From SXNM01 sp964586155 (lineage in GTDB: Bacteria; Myxococcota_A; UBA9042), in the NCBI GenBank assembly GCA_964586155.1, contig CAZPHC010000035.1, forward strand, positions 1 through 64,000: a stretch of 64,000 nucleotides of DNA. The letters run 5' to 3'. The notes under the pieces were generated by a model. It did not search any database. It had not been told where the DNA came from and worked only from the letters and a program-made list of their open reading frames with translations. Numbering within the stretch: the stretch's first letter is position 1; every line of letters begins with the position of its first letter. Of this stretch, positions 33,799 through 43,156 are shown in pieces. The translations under genes were made by a program, and so were the position numbers.

Positions 33799-36306
33799 AT
33801 GGCGGACCTGCGACAAGGGTATTGGGTCGAGATCCTGCCCGTGCTGCGCCATGACGGCAGCAGCGCGCTCTGCTTCGTCGCCAAGCGCACGTTCCGCGTG
33901 GCCGAGGCGGCGTTGATCGTCGAGCCGCTGCCGGACGAGGAGCAGCCGCCGCTGCAGATCGAAGACCGCTACGACGAAGGCGATGCGGTCACCGCCGCGC
34001 CGACGCTCGAGGGCGACCTGGCGCCGCAGAAGGCTGCGGCCGACGTCATCGTGGTCGGCAAGTCGTTCGCCCCGGGTGGCAAGCCGCTGCCCGAGTGGAC
34101 GGCCAAGCTGCGCATCGGTCGCGTGATCCGCGAGCTCAAGCTCATCGGGCCGCGTCGGGCCAGGTGGACCCCGCCGCGCAAGCAAGGCGGCGAGCTGCAC
34201 CCGCAGCTGCCCGTGATCACGCCGCCGCAGCCGATCAAGGAGGTGGTGCTCAGCATGAGCAACGCCTACGGCGGCCGCACCCGCGTCGTGCCCGACCCTG
34301 CCGAGCTCGACGCGATCCGCGTCGTCCAGCAGACGATGGACGCCGAGCAGGCCGATCGGAAGAAGGCGAAGCAGCAACAAAAAGAGGCCAAGGCCGAAGC
34401 CGCGAAGAAGGCCGAGGTCGAAGCAGCCCGCGACGCCATCCTCCACGCGCCGCTCGGCGACGTCGACGACGAGGAGAAAGGTCTGCGCCGTGCCCGGGGC
34501 GAGTTCGGCTACGACAAGGATGGCGTGCGCCTCTGGGGGGCGGCGACCAGCACCCGCGGCACCGCAGTGATGGACCTGGGCGCGTTCGAGGCCTGGCAGC
34601 AACAGCAAGAGGCCAAGGAGGCCGCCAAGGCTGCCGCACCGGCCGATCCGACCGAGGCGGCGCGACGCAAGGCCCTGCGCCGCAACGCCGACGGCGAGCT
34701 GCTCGAGGTCGACGACGGCGCCGAGATCCTCGACGAGACCAAGCTGGCCGTCGAGCGCGAGAAGGCCCGCCAGGAGCAGGCCGAGTGGCGTGCCCAATGG
34801 GTGGCCTCGGCGGCCAAGGCGCGGCGCGAAGCCGTGCAATCCAATGACGGCACCGCGGTCATCGACCTCGAGGCGATGAACCTCGACGGCGACGATGATC
34901 TCGACGCCGACCGCGCCTGGGAGCGCAAGCTCAACGAAGAGCTCGCGGTCGCCGACGCCGAGCGCCGCGTCGCGCTCAAGGCCGAGATCGAGGCGGTGCG
35001 CAAGGCCCGCGAAGAGAAGCTCGCCGAGTTCCCCGAGCTGCCCTGCCCGACCAACCCCTACGGCAAGGGGTTCGTCGTCTCGAACGTGCGCGACGTCGTC
35101 GACGGCCTGGAGCTGCCGCTGATCGAAGATCCGGCGGCGCCGTTGACCGCGCGCGACCTGCTGCGCGATCCGCTGCGCCTCGACGCGGTGCCGCTGCCCG
35201 CCGGCTGGTCGACCTGGCCGCGATCGGCGCGGCCGCGCATCGACAAGGCCGGCGCGTACCCGGCCGACATCGCGAGCTTCGACGACGTCATCACCGCGCA
35301 GAAGGCCGCGCTCGACCTCGAAGAGGACGACGACGTGATGACGCTGCGCGAGCTCAACCGCCGCGAGAAGCCCAAGCCGATGCAGCCCGGCTTCTTCAAC
35401 AGCGCCGCGCCGTGGATGCAGTTCGAGCGCATCGTCGGCGACGAGGAGATCGAGCTCGACAACCTGACCAAGAGCGGCCACCTGATCTTCCGCCTGCCGG
35501 GGCGCGCGGTGCTCGCCGAGCTGGATCGCGGCAACGGCGTCGAGCGCCAGGAGCTGACGATCGACACGCTGGTGCTCGAGCCCGACAAGGGCCAGGTCAG
35601 CATCGTCTGGCGCACGCACTACCCGCTCGCCAGCTTCGACGACCTGGCCAACCTGCCCAAGCTCACGGGCTGGGTGCTGGACCTCGACGTCAAGGACAAG
35701 CGCGCCGCCGATTGGGCCGAGCAGGCGGCCCGCAAGCGCGGCGACGGCACCGCGATCATCGACCTTGCCGAGTTCGAGGCGATGGAAGCCGGCCAGGAGT
35801 ACTGGCGCACGATCAGCGACGAGCGCAAGGCCAACGAAGCCGCCGCCGCCGCCGCCGACGGCACCGCCGCGCTCGACATCGAGAAGATGGGCCTGTACCG
35901 CCAGACCGACGACACCGCGTGGGAGGCCGAGGTCGCCGGCGGCGTCATCGACGTCTCGGCGCAAGAGAAGCAGGCCAAGGCCGACGCGGAGCTGGCCGCC
36001 AAGCAGCTCGCCGCGGTCAAGGCGCTGGAAGAGAAAGAGAAGGCCGACGAACTCCGGCGCAAGGAGATCGCCGAGGCGCACAAGGACGGCAAGCCCATCC
36101 CTCCGCCCGACGACAAGAAGACACCCAAGCAGCTCGCCGAGGCGCAGAAGGCGCGCGCCGAGAAGGCCGAGAAGGCCGAGAAAGCGGCCAAATCGGGCAA
36201 GGGAGCGGCGGCCGGCGACGGGCCCAAGCCTCCGCCACCGCCACCACCACCGCCCGCACCTCCCCCTCCGGGCAAGAGCGCCAAGCCCAAGCCCAAGCGC
36301 GGCTAG
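33799..36306 (+). CDS. DUF2169-domain protein with repeated GTAxxDL...W modules
   Basis: An 835-residue protein. The N-terminal DUF2169 part (about residues 1-150) is split over conserved pieces: LCFVAKRTFRVAE, LQIEDRYDEGDAV, LEGDLAPQKAAADVIVVGKS, FAPGGKP and LRIGRVIRELKLIGPRRARW. The family is known from type VI secretion loci, where members help load spike cargo. The rest is charged coiled coil, with DUF2169-like sequence resuming at about 400-640 (PWMQFERIVGDEEIELDNL, HLIFRLPGRAVLAEL, IVWRTHYPLASFDDLANLPK). Four GTAxxDL modules interrupt it. The tail is poly-Pro and Lys-rich. No signal peptide. Confidence 0.72.
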   Translation: MADLRQGYWVEILPVLRHDGSSALCFVAKRTFRVAEAALIVEPLPDEEQPPLQIEDRYDEGDAVTAAPTLEGDLAPQKAAADVIVVGKSFAPGGKPLPEWTAKLRIGRVIRELKLIGPRRARWTPPRKQGGELHPQLPVITPPQPIKEVVLSMSNAYGGRTRVVPDPAELDAIRVVQQTMDAEQADRKKAKQQQKEAKAEAAKKAEVEAARDAILHAPLGDVDDEEKGLRRARGEFGYDKDGVRLWGAATSTRGTAVMDLGAFEAWQQQQEAKEAAKAAAPADPTEAARRKALRRNADGELLEVDDGAEILDETKLAVEREKARQEQAEWRAQWVASAAKARREAVQSNDGTAVIDLEAMNLDGDDDLDADRAWERKLNEELAVADAERRVALKAEIEAVRKAREEKLAEFPELPCPTNPYGKGFVVSNVRDVVDGLELPLIEDPAAPLTARDLLRDPLRLDAVPLPAGWSTWPRSARPRIDKAGAYPADIASFDDVITAQKAALDLEEDDDVMTLRELNRREKPKPMQPGFFNSAAPWMQFERIVGDEEIELDNLTKSGHLIFRLPGRAVLAELDRGNGVERQELTIDTLVLEPDKGQVSIVWRTHYPLASFDDLANLPKLTGWVLDLDVKDKRAADWAEQAARKRGDGTAIIDLAEFEAMEAGQEYWRTISDERKANEAAAAAADGTAALDIEKMGLYRQTDDTAWEAEVAGGVIDVSAQEKQAKADAELAAKQLAAVKALEEKEKADELRRKEIAEAHKDGKPIPPPDDKKTPKQLAEAQKARAEKAEKAEKAAKSGKGAAAGDGPKPPPPPPPPPAPPPPGKSAKPKPKRG

Positions 36307-36342
36307 CCAGCGCCGACGCGGCCAGCACGCGGGAGTCCCCCT

Positions 36343-38043
36343 TTGAGCCAGACCTTGCACGGCCGCCTCGACGGCCTGAGCGCCGGCGACCGCAGCAGCC
36401 TCGAACGCCTCGTCCGCTACCACACGCCGCCCGAGCGCGTGGTCGGCGACCTGCTGGGCCGCCATCTCTGCGCGATCGCGGCGAAGCTCAACCGCCAGGT
36501 CGGCGTGCTGATCGACCGCCGCGGCGAAGTCACGCACATCATCGTCGGCGACGCGAGCAAGCTCGACCTGCCCGACATCGGTCGCGCCCGCGCCGGCAAG
36601 GGCCGCCTGCGTGGCCTGCGCCTGGTGCACGTGCACCTGCACGGCGAGGCGCTCAGCGACGACGACCTCACCGACCTCGCCCGCCTCGGCTTCGACCTGG
36701 TCGCGGCGCTGACGCTCGACGGCGACCAGCCGAACCTGGTCCACGTCGGCCACATCCTGCCGACACGGCCGGGCGAGGTGATGCGCGACGTCCGCCCGCA
36801 CGTCGTGCTGGAGCCAGCAGCCTGGCCGGCCGCCGAGATCGACGCCGACGCCCTGGTCCGCGAGCTCGAGGTCGAGCTCAGCCGCGCCGTGCCCGCGGTC
36901 AAGATGGTCGACGCCCGCGAACGCGCGCTGATCATCCACGTCGGCCCGGAGTCCCAAGCCGAGGCGGAAGACAGCCTCGACGAGCTGGCCGAGCTCTGCC
37001 GCACCGCCAAGGTCGAGGTGCTCGGCCGCGTGATCCAGCGCCGCCGCGACATCGATCGCGCCACCGTGCTCGGCTCGGGCCGGCTCGAGAGCGTCGTGCT
37101 CGAGGCGATGCAGCAGGACGCGACGCTGCTGGTCTTCGACCGCGAGCTCTCGCCCGGCCAGATGCGCGGCGTCGCCCGCGCGACCGAGATGAAGGTCCTC
37201 GACCGGACACAGCTGATCCTCGACGTCTTCGCCAGCCGGGCCAAGAGCCGCGACGGCCAGATCGAGGTCGAGCTCGCCCAGCTGCGCTACGCCCTGCCGC
37301 GCCTGGGTACCCGCGACGACGCGATGAGCCGCCTGACGGGTGGCATCGGCGGCGTCGGCCCGGGCGAGACCAAGCTGGAGGTCGACAAACGCCGCGCCCG
37401 CGACCGGATGCATCGACTCGAGGTCGAGCTCAAGCGCTTGGGCCGTGGCCGCGCGCTGCGACGTCGCGGCCGCGAGCGCGGCGGCGTCGCGTCGGCGACG
37501 CTGGTCGGCTACACGAACGTCGGCAAGTCGTCGCTGCTCAACGCCTTCGCCAAGAGCGACGTCTTCACCGAGGACCTGCTCTTCGCCACGCTCGACCCGA
37601 CCTCGCGGCGCGTGCGCCTGCATTCGGGGCGCGAGGTCGTCATCACCGACACCGTCGGCTTCATCCGCGACCTGCCCAAGGAGCTGATGGGCGCCTTCCA
37701 CGCCACGCTCGAAGAGGCCGAGGAGGCCGACCTGCTCATCATCGTCGCCGACGCCAGCCATCCGCAGCTCGAGGGCCAGCTGCGCAGCGTCGAGCGCATC
37801 CTGCACGACCGCGAGCTCGACGAACGGCCGCGGCTGCTGGTGCTCAACAAGATCGACCGGCCGCACGACGACGCGACGGTGCGCGAGCTCTGCCAGCGCC
37901 GCGGCGCGCTGCGCGTCTCGGCCACCAGCCGCGAGGGCGTCGTCGAGCTGCTCGAGACCATCGACCAGGCGCTGCAGTCCTCCGCTGGGTGGCGACCACC
38001 TGCGCCGCCGCCGCCCGAGACCTGGAGCCCCTTCGATCCGTGA
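36343..38043 (+). CDS. hflX: GTPase HflX
   Basis: A 566-residue protein from TTG 36343 with GGGAG upstream. Two-part HflX: the N-terminal nucleotide-binding domain includes a long leader (residues 1-185) and VGRVIQRRRDIDRATVLGSG, then FDRELSPGQMRG, RTQLILDVFASRAKSRDGQI, ELAQLRYALPRL and GGVGPGETKLEVDKRR. The G domain has GYTNVGKSSLLNAF (P-loop), DTVGFIRDLP and NKID. HflX splits or rescues stalled ribosomes under stress. The extra N-terminal region makes it longer than the 430-residue E. coli protein. Confidence 0.94.
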   Translation: MSQTLHGRLDGLSAGDRSSLERLVRYHTPPERVVGDLLGRHLCAIAAKLNRQVGVLIDRRGEVTHIIVGDASKLDLPDIGRARAGKGRLRGLRLVHVHLHGEALSDDDLTDLARLGFDLVAALTLDGDQPNLVHVGHILPTRPGEVMRDVRPHVVLEPAAWPAAEIDADALVRELEVELSRAVPAVKMVDARERALIIHVGPESQAEAEDSLDELAELCRTAKVEVLGRVIQRRRDIDRATVLGSGRLESVVLEAMQQDATLLVFDRELSPGQMRGVARATEMKVLDRTQLILDVFASRAKSRDGQIEVELAQLRYALPRLGTRDDAMSRLTGGIGGVGPGETKLEVDKRRARDRMHRLEVELKRLGRGRALRRRGRERGGVASATLVGYTNVGKSSLLNAFAKSDVFTEDLLFATLDPTSRRVRLHSGREVVITDTVGFIRDLPKELMGAFHATLEEAEEADLLIIVADASHPQLEGQLRSVERILHDRELDERPRLLVLNKIDRPHDDATVRELCQRRGALRVSATSREGVVELLETIDQALQSSAGWRPPAPPPPETWSPFDP

Positions 38044-38084
38044 GCTTCTGCCGCGATGCGGCGGACGCGATGCGCCGGTCGCGG

Positions 38085-38471
38085 CTACTCGCCGAGGTCG
38101 TCGGGCGTGCCGCGCGGACGGCCGCCGACCAACGAGACGCGGCGGCCACTCTTGAACGCGCCCTCCTCGAACTGCAGCAGCTGCCGGTCCCAGAGGGTCC
38201 GGAACTGGTTGAAGCGGGCGATGAAGTTCGTGACCTTGAAGCGCAGCACCGCCGTCGCGTAGTTGACGTCGGTCAGGCCGCGGACCTCGCGCTTGAGCGC
38301 CTCGAACTTGTCGAGCGGCGGCAGCTTCTCGAAGCCGTTGAAGTACATCTCGAAGTCACGCTTGAGCACCAGCATCTTGCGCTCGAGGTCGGCGAGCTTG
38401 CGGTTGGTCGCCTCGGACCCCTGCATGGCACGGGTGGCGCCCGTCGACTTGGTCGGCTTGCGATCGTTCAA
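38085..38471 (-). CDS. Small cytoplasmic coiled-coil protein, unknown function
   Basis: A 128-residue protein from TTG 38471, which has AGGAG at 6 bases; GTG 38528 is the outer alternative without a ribosome site. After a basic, Ser/Thr-rich N-terminus the body is helical: RKLADLERKMLVLKRDFEMY, FNGFEKLPPLDKFEALKREV, FKVTNFIARFNQFRTLWDRQ. No signal, no membrane segment, no family recognised. Divergent from the lipoprotein gene at 38672. Confidence 0.6.
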   Translation of the reverse strand: MNDRKPTKSTGATRAMQGSEATNRKLADLERKMLVLKRDFEMYFNGFEKLPPLDKFEALKREVRGLTDVNYATAVLRFKVTNFIARFNQFRTLWDRQLLQFEEGAFKSGRRVSLVGGRPRGTPDDLGE

Positions 38472-38671
38472 GGCCTGCTCCTGGTTTCGATCCGTTCTGC
38501 GGTGCGCGCGTAGGATCGTGGACGGCACCGACTCTGCACAGTATCATCGCGGCGCGCGCAGCACGCAACGCGGAGGTCGACGAGCGACTCGGACGTGGGC
38601 GGCTGGCAGAACTCGGGCGTCGTGGGGGTGGCGCGAGACGCCCGAACCGCGACAAGGGAAGGAGAACCCTC

Positions 38672-40156
38672 ATGAATCGAGCAATCGTCGTGCGATTTGC
38701 CGCGCTCGCGCTGGCCGCCGGCCTCGCCGTGGGCTGTGGCAACAAGGACCCGCGCGAAAACTTCGAGCTGTGGAGCAACAACGAGGCGGGCTGGGAGCAG
38801 ATCAAGCTCTACGTCAAGGACGCCAACAACCCGATGGATCTGCGCGCGCTCTCGCTCGAGATCCTGACGCAGAACGGCCACCCGTCCAAGGCGTCGCAGA
38901 TCGCCGCCAGCGCCGACGACAAAGAGGCCCTGTTCGTCGCGATGCGCCCGGCGCTCGAGAAGCAGCTGCAGTCGCCGAACGAGAAGCTGCAGCTCAACGC
39001 CAAGCAGGTGCTCTTCGACTCGATGAGCAAGATCAGCGAGGCCGAGCAGGTCAAGACCCGCGAGATCCTGGCGCAATGGGGCATGGGCGACTTCAGCCAC
39101 GACGACGCCACCGCCGCCCTGGCCGACAAGCTCGGCAAGCGCCTGCGCCCCGACGAGATCGAGAAGCTCGGCCCGGCCGGCGTCAAGGGCGCCGAGGTGC
39201 TGCTCGGCAAGGCCATCGCCAAGAACGAGGTCCTGACGTTCTTGCAGTCGGTCGACACCCCCGAGGCGAAGCAGGCGATCGTCGCGGGCCTGCGCCGCTA
39301 CCACAAGAGCAGCAGCAAGGTGAAGGTCACCAGCGCCGAGCTCGGCTTCGTCCAGCGCACCAAGCACCTCGACGGCCTGCTCTACTTCTTCGAGCTCTAC
39401 GAGCGCCTCTCGCAGGCCGAGCACCCCGACGACAAGAACGCCGGCAACATGGCGATCGCCGCCGCCGTGCAATGGTCCGACGAAGAGGACGGCCGCAAGC
39501 TGGTCGCCGACAACTGGGCCAAGCTCGCGCCGATCTTCGAGAAGCTGCTCGCCGGCCCGAACTGCGACCTGCGCTGGTGGTCGGTCAGCCAGTTCACCCG
39601 CGTCGAGAAGGACAAGGGCCTCACCAAGGGCCTGCGCGGCCTGCCGGACGACGCCAACTACGGCCAGGCCGAGTTCGCGCTTAATGACGTCAAGCTGCAG
39701 ATCACCGACCTCTGCACCAAGGACGCCGGCTCGCTCGACAAGGCCGTGACGCGGCCGATCTTCGTCGCCTCGCTCGCCACCGAGCGCTACATCGAGCGGA
39801 TCGTCGCCGTGCGCTGCCTGATGGTCGACGGCAGCGACGAAGCCCGCGCTGCGCTCGCCGCCTTCATCGAGGGTCGCAAGAAGCTCAAGGAGGAGGCGGT
39901 CATCGACCCGCTGATCGTGCCGCCGGTGGCCGAGAACTTCACGCTGACCGAGCTGGCCAAGGTCGCGATCGAGATCATCGACTACCGCCGCGCGGTCGAC
40001 AAGCTGCTCGCCGAGGGCAAGATCACGGCCAAGCAGGCCGAGTTCCGCAAGCTCTACGCGAACTTCTCGTTCGATCGCAAAGGCAAGGTCCTGGCCGACT
40101 TCGCCGAAAGCATGGCCGAGGACAAGATCAAGCGCGACGCCGAGAAGGGCAAGTAG
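38672..40156 (+). CDS. Helical-repeat (HEAT-like) lipoprotein
   Basis: A 494-residue protein. ATG 38672 follows AAGGAGAA. FAALALAAGLAVGC is a lipoprotein signal. The mature chain is nearly all alpha-helical in 35-40-residue pairs (DLRALSLEILTQNGHPSKAS, RPALEKQLQSPNEKLQLNAK, PEAKQAIVAGLRRYHKSSSK, EARAALAAFIEGRKKLKEEA), consistent with HEAT-type repeats that bind partners. The acidic/basic C-terminus (AESMAEDKIKRDAEKGK) is a coiled end. Likely a periplasmic scaffold; function unknown. Confidence 0.75.
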   Translation: MNRAIVVRFAALALAAGLAVGCGNKDPRENFELWSNNEAGWEQIKLYVKDANNPMDLRALSLEILTQNGHPSKASQIAASADDKEALFVAMRPALEKQLQSPNEKLQLNAKQVLFDSMSKISEAEQVKTREILAQWGMGDFSHDDATAALADKLGKRLRPDEIEKLGPAGVKGAEVLLGKAIAKNEVLTFLQSVDTPEAKQAIVAGLRRYHKSSSKVKVTSAELGFVQRTKHLDGLLYFFELYERLSQAEHPDDKNAGNMAIAAAVQWSDEEDGRKLVADNWAKLAPIFEKLLAGPNCDLRWWSVSQFTRVEKDKGLTKGLRGLPDDANYGQAEFALNDVKLQITDLCTKDAGSLDKAVTRPIFVASLATERYIERIVAVRCLMVDGSDEARAALAAFIEGRKKLKEEAVIDPLIVPPVAENFTLTELAKVAIEIIDYRRAVDKLLAEGKITAKQAEFRKLYANFSFDRKGKVLADFAESMAEDKIKRDAEKGK

Positions 40157-40165
40157 CGCAGGGGC

Positions 40166-40185
40166 CCCGATCCCTGAGGGTCGGG
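40166..40185. terminator. Hairpin between convergent genes
   Basis: CCCGA-T-CCC pairs with GGG-TCGGG around TGA, leaving a one-base bulge. It starts 10 bases after the lipoprotein stop. Confidence 0.4.
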
Positions 40186-40213
40186 CGGGGGCGGCGCTGC
40201 AGGCGCGACGCGA

Positions 40214-41419
40214 TCAAGGCGTCAGCACCGCGCGCAAGCCAAAGTGATCCGACAGATTGGTGGTCTGCTTGCCGGTCGAGGACGTGACCTCGATCAACGC
40301 CTCGCCGATGCGCGTCGCGCTGGTCGTGCCGGTCCAGCCGCGCAGGACGATGTGGTCGAGGATGGAGTTCTCGCCGCCCTTGTCGGCGCCGGTCGAGACG
40401 AGCTTGTTGTCGGCGCAGAAGGTGCAGCCGGGCGCGCTCGTGGCCAGCCAGACGTCGACCACGCCGAGGCTGACGATCTTCTGCCAGTTCGCGGGCATCT
40501 CTGCCGAGACGTCGCTGCCCACCGCCGGGCCGCAGTTCAGATCTCCCATCAGCAGCTGGGCCCGCCCGGTGACGCGTCCGTCGTCCATCCACTTGGCCAT
40601 CGCGTCGATCTGGGCCGATTGCTCCGCCTCCCAGCTGGCGTAGGTGCCCTTGTACGGCGTCGACGACAGGCCGGCGGTCAGGTGGGTGCAGTAGACGTCG
40701 ATCGCCGGGCGGCCGCTGCTGGCGCTGACCTCGGCGCGCAGCACGGCGCGGCGGATCAGGGTGCTGTCGAGCACCAGGCGCTCGGTCTTGGCCAGCGGCA
40801 GGCGCGAGAGCAACAGCAGGCCGTGGTGGCCACCGTAGCTGTAGGTGCCGCCGCTCTTGGCGCAGGCGTCGAGGATGCCGTTGAAGTCGAGGTCGAGGTG
40901 CGAGGCCAGGCAGCCCAGGCACTCGCCGCTCAACGCCGCGAGCTCCTTGGCGCATTTGGATTGGACGCAGCCGACCAGGTTGTCGCTCGGCACGCAGTGG
41001 CTCTGGGCGCAGGGCGCGAGGTCCTTGGTGTCGCCCTCGGTGCAGGCGATCGGCAGGTCCGAGACGTCCTCCTTGGTGGGATCGACGTAGACCTCGGCGA
41101 AGCCGGCGGCCTTGGCGGCAGCGGTCATGGCGGCGACGTCGGCCGCCGACCAGACCTCCTGCAGGCAGACCAGGTCGGCGTCGATCGCGGCGGCCGCGGC
41201 GATCGTCTGTTCACGGCGCTCGGGGGTCAAGGGCACGAAGTTGTAGGCGAGGCCGAGGTTCCAGGTCGCGACCGTGATCGGCTTGGACGAGGTCGCGTCA
41301 CCGTCGTCCGTCTCGCAGCCCGCAACGGCGAAGGCGAGCGCGAGGGCGAGCACGCGCAGCAGCGGCCTCGGGCCGTGACGGAACGGCGCGACCACATGGG
41401 CAGGATCGATGGGATGCAT
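40214..41419 (-). CDS. Endonuclease/exonuclease/phosphatase (EEP) family lipoprotein
   Basis: A 401-residue protein from ATG 41419. LLRVLALALAFAVAGC is a lipoprotein signal. The EEP fold is shown by ITVATWNLGLAY (Asn), VCLQEVWSAAD (metal-binding Glu), YCTHLTAG, LLMGDLNCGP (Asp/Asn pair) and the terminal LSDHFGLRAVL (Asp-His). A Cys-rich insert (CAQSHCVPSDNLVGCVQSKC, CLGCLASHLD) and ACAKSGGTYSYGGHHGLLLL sit in the middle. Secreted relatives include sphingomyelinases and DNases; the HHG segment and DNase/SMase alternatives cannot be separated from sequence alone. Confidence 0.82.
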   Translation of the reverse strand: MHPIDPAHVVAPFRHGPRPLLRVLALALAFAVAGCETDDGDATSSKPITVATWNLGLAYNFVPLTPERREQTIAAAAAIDADLVCLQEVWSAADVAAMTAAAKAAGFAEVYVDPTKEDVSDLPIACTEGDTKDLAPCAQSHCVPSDNLVGCVQSKCAKELAALSGECLGCLASHLDLDFNGILDACAKSGGTYSYGGHHGLLLLSRLPLAKTERLVLDSTLIRRAVLRAEVSASSGRPAIDVYCTHLTAGLSSTPYKGTYASWEAEQSAQIDAMAKWMDDGRVTGRAQLLMGDLNCGPAVGSDVSAEMPANWQKIVSLGVVDVWLATSAPGCTFCADNKLVSTGADKGGENSILDHIVLRGWTGTTSATRIGEALIEVTSSTGKQTTNLSDHFGLRAVLTP

Positions 41420-41650
41420 GACGGACTCCGGCCCGCGTGACGGGCGTAGGCGAGCCCCGACGTGCCGAACTTCACGGCGATCCGGGCTCGTGCCCGATGG
41501 TATCGCAGCGGGCGCGTGAACTGAACCCGCCGTGACGCGCGCAGGTTCGGCAGGGCCGCTTGTCGTCGGCGCGTGGCGACGCCATGCTACGGCCCTCAAC
41601 CGCCCGGGCGCCGTCGCCGCCCCGCCGGCGCAGGCCAAGGATCCCCGCCC

Positions 41651-43072
41651 ATGCACGCTCTGCCCACGTCCCCCCTTCGCCGCCGCTCGACCTGGATCGC
41701 GCTGGCCCTCGGTGCCGCTACGCTGACGGCGACCGCGTGCGGCGAGAAGACGCCGCAAGCGCCAGCCCCCGCCGCGCCGCCGACCGAGCAGAAGCAGGCC
41801 GCCGAGCTCGACAAGATGGCGGGCCTCGCCGCCGCCGCCGCCGCCAAACAGGCCGACGACGCCGCCAAGGCCGCCGCGGTGCCGGCCACACCGCTGGGCG
41901 AGGTCGAGCTGCGCGGCGCCGCGACCTACGCCAAGCTCTGCTCGCTCTGCCACGGCAAGGACCGCACCGGCTATGCCGCCGACAACGCGCCCTCGCTGGT
42001 GACCAAGACCTTCCTCGAGAGCGCGAGCGAGGAGTTCCTGCGTGACGCCATCAGCCACGGCCGCCCCGGCACGGCGATGGCGGGCTTCCTCGACGAGGTC
42101 GGCGGACCGCTGAGCCAGCCGGAGCTCGACGCGCTGATCGCCTACCTGCGTCACGACGCGCCGCCGCAGGTCGCCCTGCCCGAGGCGCCAGCAGGCGACG
42201 CCGACGCGGGCCGCGCCATCTACGACGGCCAATGCGCCGAATGCCACGGCACGCCGACCCAACGCGCGACGGCCGTCCACCTCGCGAACGCGCGCTTCCT
42301 GGCGGCCGCCAGCGACGGCTTCCTGCGCTACGCGGTCGCCAACGGTCGCCCCGGCACGCCGATGGTGGCCTTCCGCGACCGCCTGAGCCAGCAGCAGCTG
42401 CTCGACGTGGTCGCGTACGTCCGAAGCCTCGCCGCGCCGCCAGCGCCCCTGCCGGAGCAACCGCTCGCGCTGCCGCCGGCGCCGCCACGGACCGGCCCGG
42501 TGGTGGTCAACCCCAAGGGCAAGCACGCGTCGCTCAAGCTCAAGGACGACCGCCTCGCCTCGCTCGACGACGTCTACAAGGCCGCCTTCGTCGACAAGCG
42601 CCGCATCATCTTCGCCGACGCGCGAGCGCCATCGGACTGGATGCAGCTGCACCTGGAAGGCGCCATCTCGACGCCCTACTACCAGCTCGACAGCCTCGAC
42701 GGCCTGCCGAACGACGGCACCTGGATCATCGCCTACTGCGCCTGCCCGCACCACGCGTCGGGCGTCGTCGTCGACGAGCTGCGCAAGCGTGGCTACAAGA
42801 ACACCGCTGTGCTCGACGAGGGCGTCTTCGCCTGGGAGCGCAAGGGCTACCCCGTGGTCAAGGCCGACCCGACGGTCGCGAGCCCGGCCCCGCCGCCGGC
42901 GGACGCCCGGATGCCGACACCGCCCGGCAGCCCGGCTCCGGCGCAGGGTCATGGCCACGACCACGGCCACGACCACGGCCACGACCACGGCCACGATCAT
43001 GGCCACGCGCCGGCCCCGGCGGCCCCGGCCCCCGCCCCGGCGCCGGCCCCGGCGGCCGCTGCGCCGCACTAG
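41651..43072 (+). CDS. Dihaem cytochrome c - rhodanese - His-rich tail lipoprotein
   Basis: A 473-residue protein from ATG 41651 (AAGGA upstream; codon 41573 is an upstream alternative). WIALALGAATLTATAC is a lipoprotein signal. Two cytochrome c domains follow: CSLCHGKD with GRPGTAMAGF, and CAECHGTP with GRPGTPMVAF, where the Met in each second motif is the likely axial ligand. Next is a rhodanese domain with catalytic Cys in IIAYCACPHHASG. The tail has GHGHDHGHDHGHDHGHDHGH, a probable Ni/Zn/Cu chelator, then Ala/Pro repeats. The set suggests electron transfer coupled to sulfur or metal chemistry in the periplasm. Confidence 0.88.
   Translation: MHALPTSPLRRRSTWIALALGAATLTATACGEKTPQAPAPAAPPTEQKQAAELDKMAGLAAAAAAKQADDAAKAAAVPATPLGEVELRGAATYAKLCSLCHGKDRTGYAADNAPSLVTKTFLESASEEFLRDAISHGRPGTAMAGFLDEVGGPLSQPELDALIAYLRHDAPPQVALPEAPAGDADAGRAIYDGQCAECHGTPTQRATAVHLANARFLAAASDGFLRYAVANGRPGTPMVAFRDRLSQQQLLDVVAYVRSLAAPPAPLPEQPLALPPAPPRTGPVVVNPKGKHASLKLKDDRLASLDDVYKAAFVDKRRIIFADARAPSDWMQLHLEGAISTPYYQLDSLDGLPNDGTWIIAYCACPHHASGVVVDELRKRGYKNTAVLDEGVFAWERKGYPVVKADPTVASPAPPPADARMPTPPGSPAPAQGHGHDHGHDHGHDHGHDHGHAPAPAAPAPAPAPAPAAAAPH
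42949..43005 (+). repeat. 12-bp repeats encoding the His-Gly-Asp tail
   Basis: GGCCACGACCAC repeats about four times (HGHD/GHDH). Confidence 0.85.
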
Positions 43073-43156
43073 CGCGCGTTCACAGAGCCTCACGCGCGGC
43101 CGTGCATGCGCTCGCGGCGGATGTGGTAGCCTGCTCGCGTCGATAAGGAGGTCGCC

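Noticed and set aside
32982..36306. A full type VI secretion system
   Set aside because: No tube, sheath, ClpV, TssM or baseplate genes are in the window; only the spike and DUF2169 genes are present.
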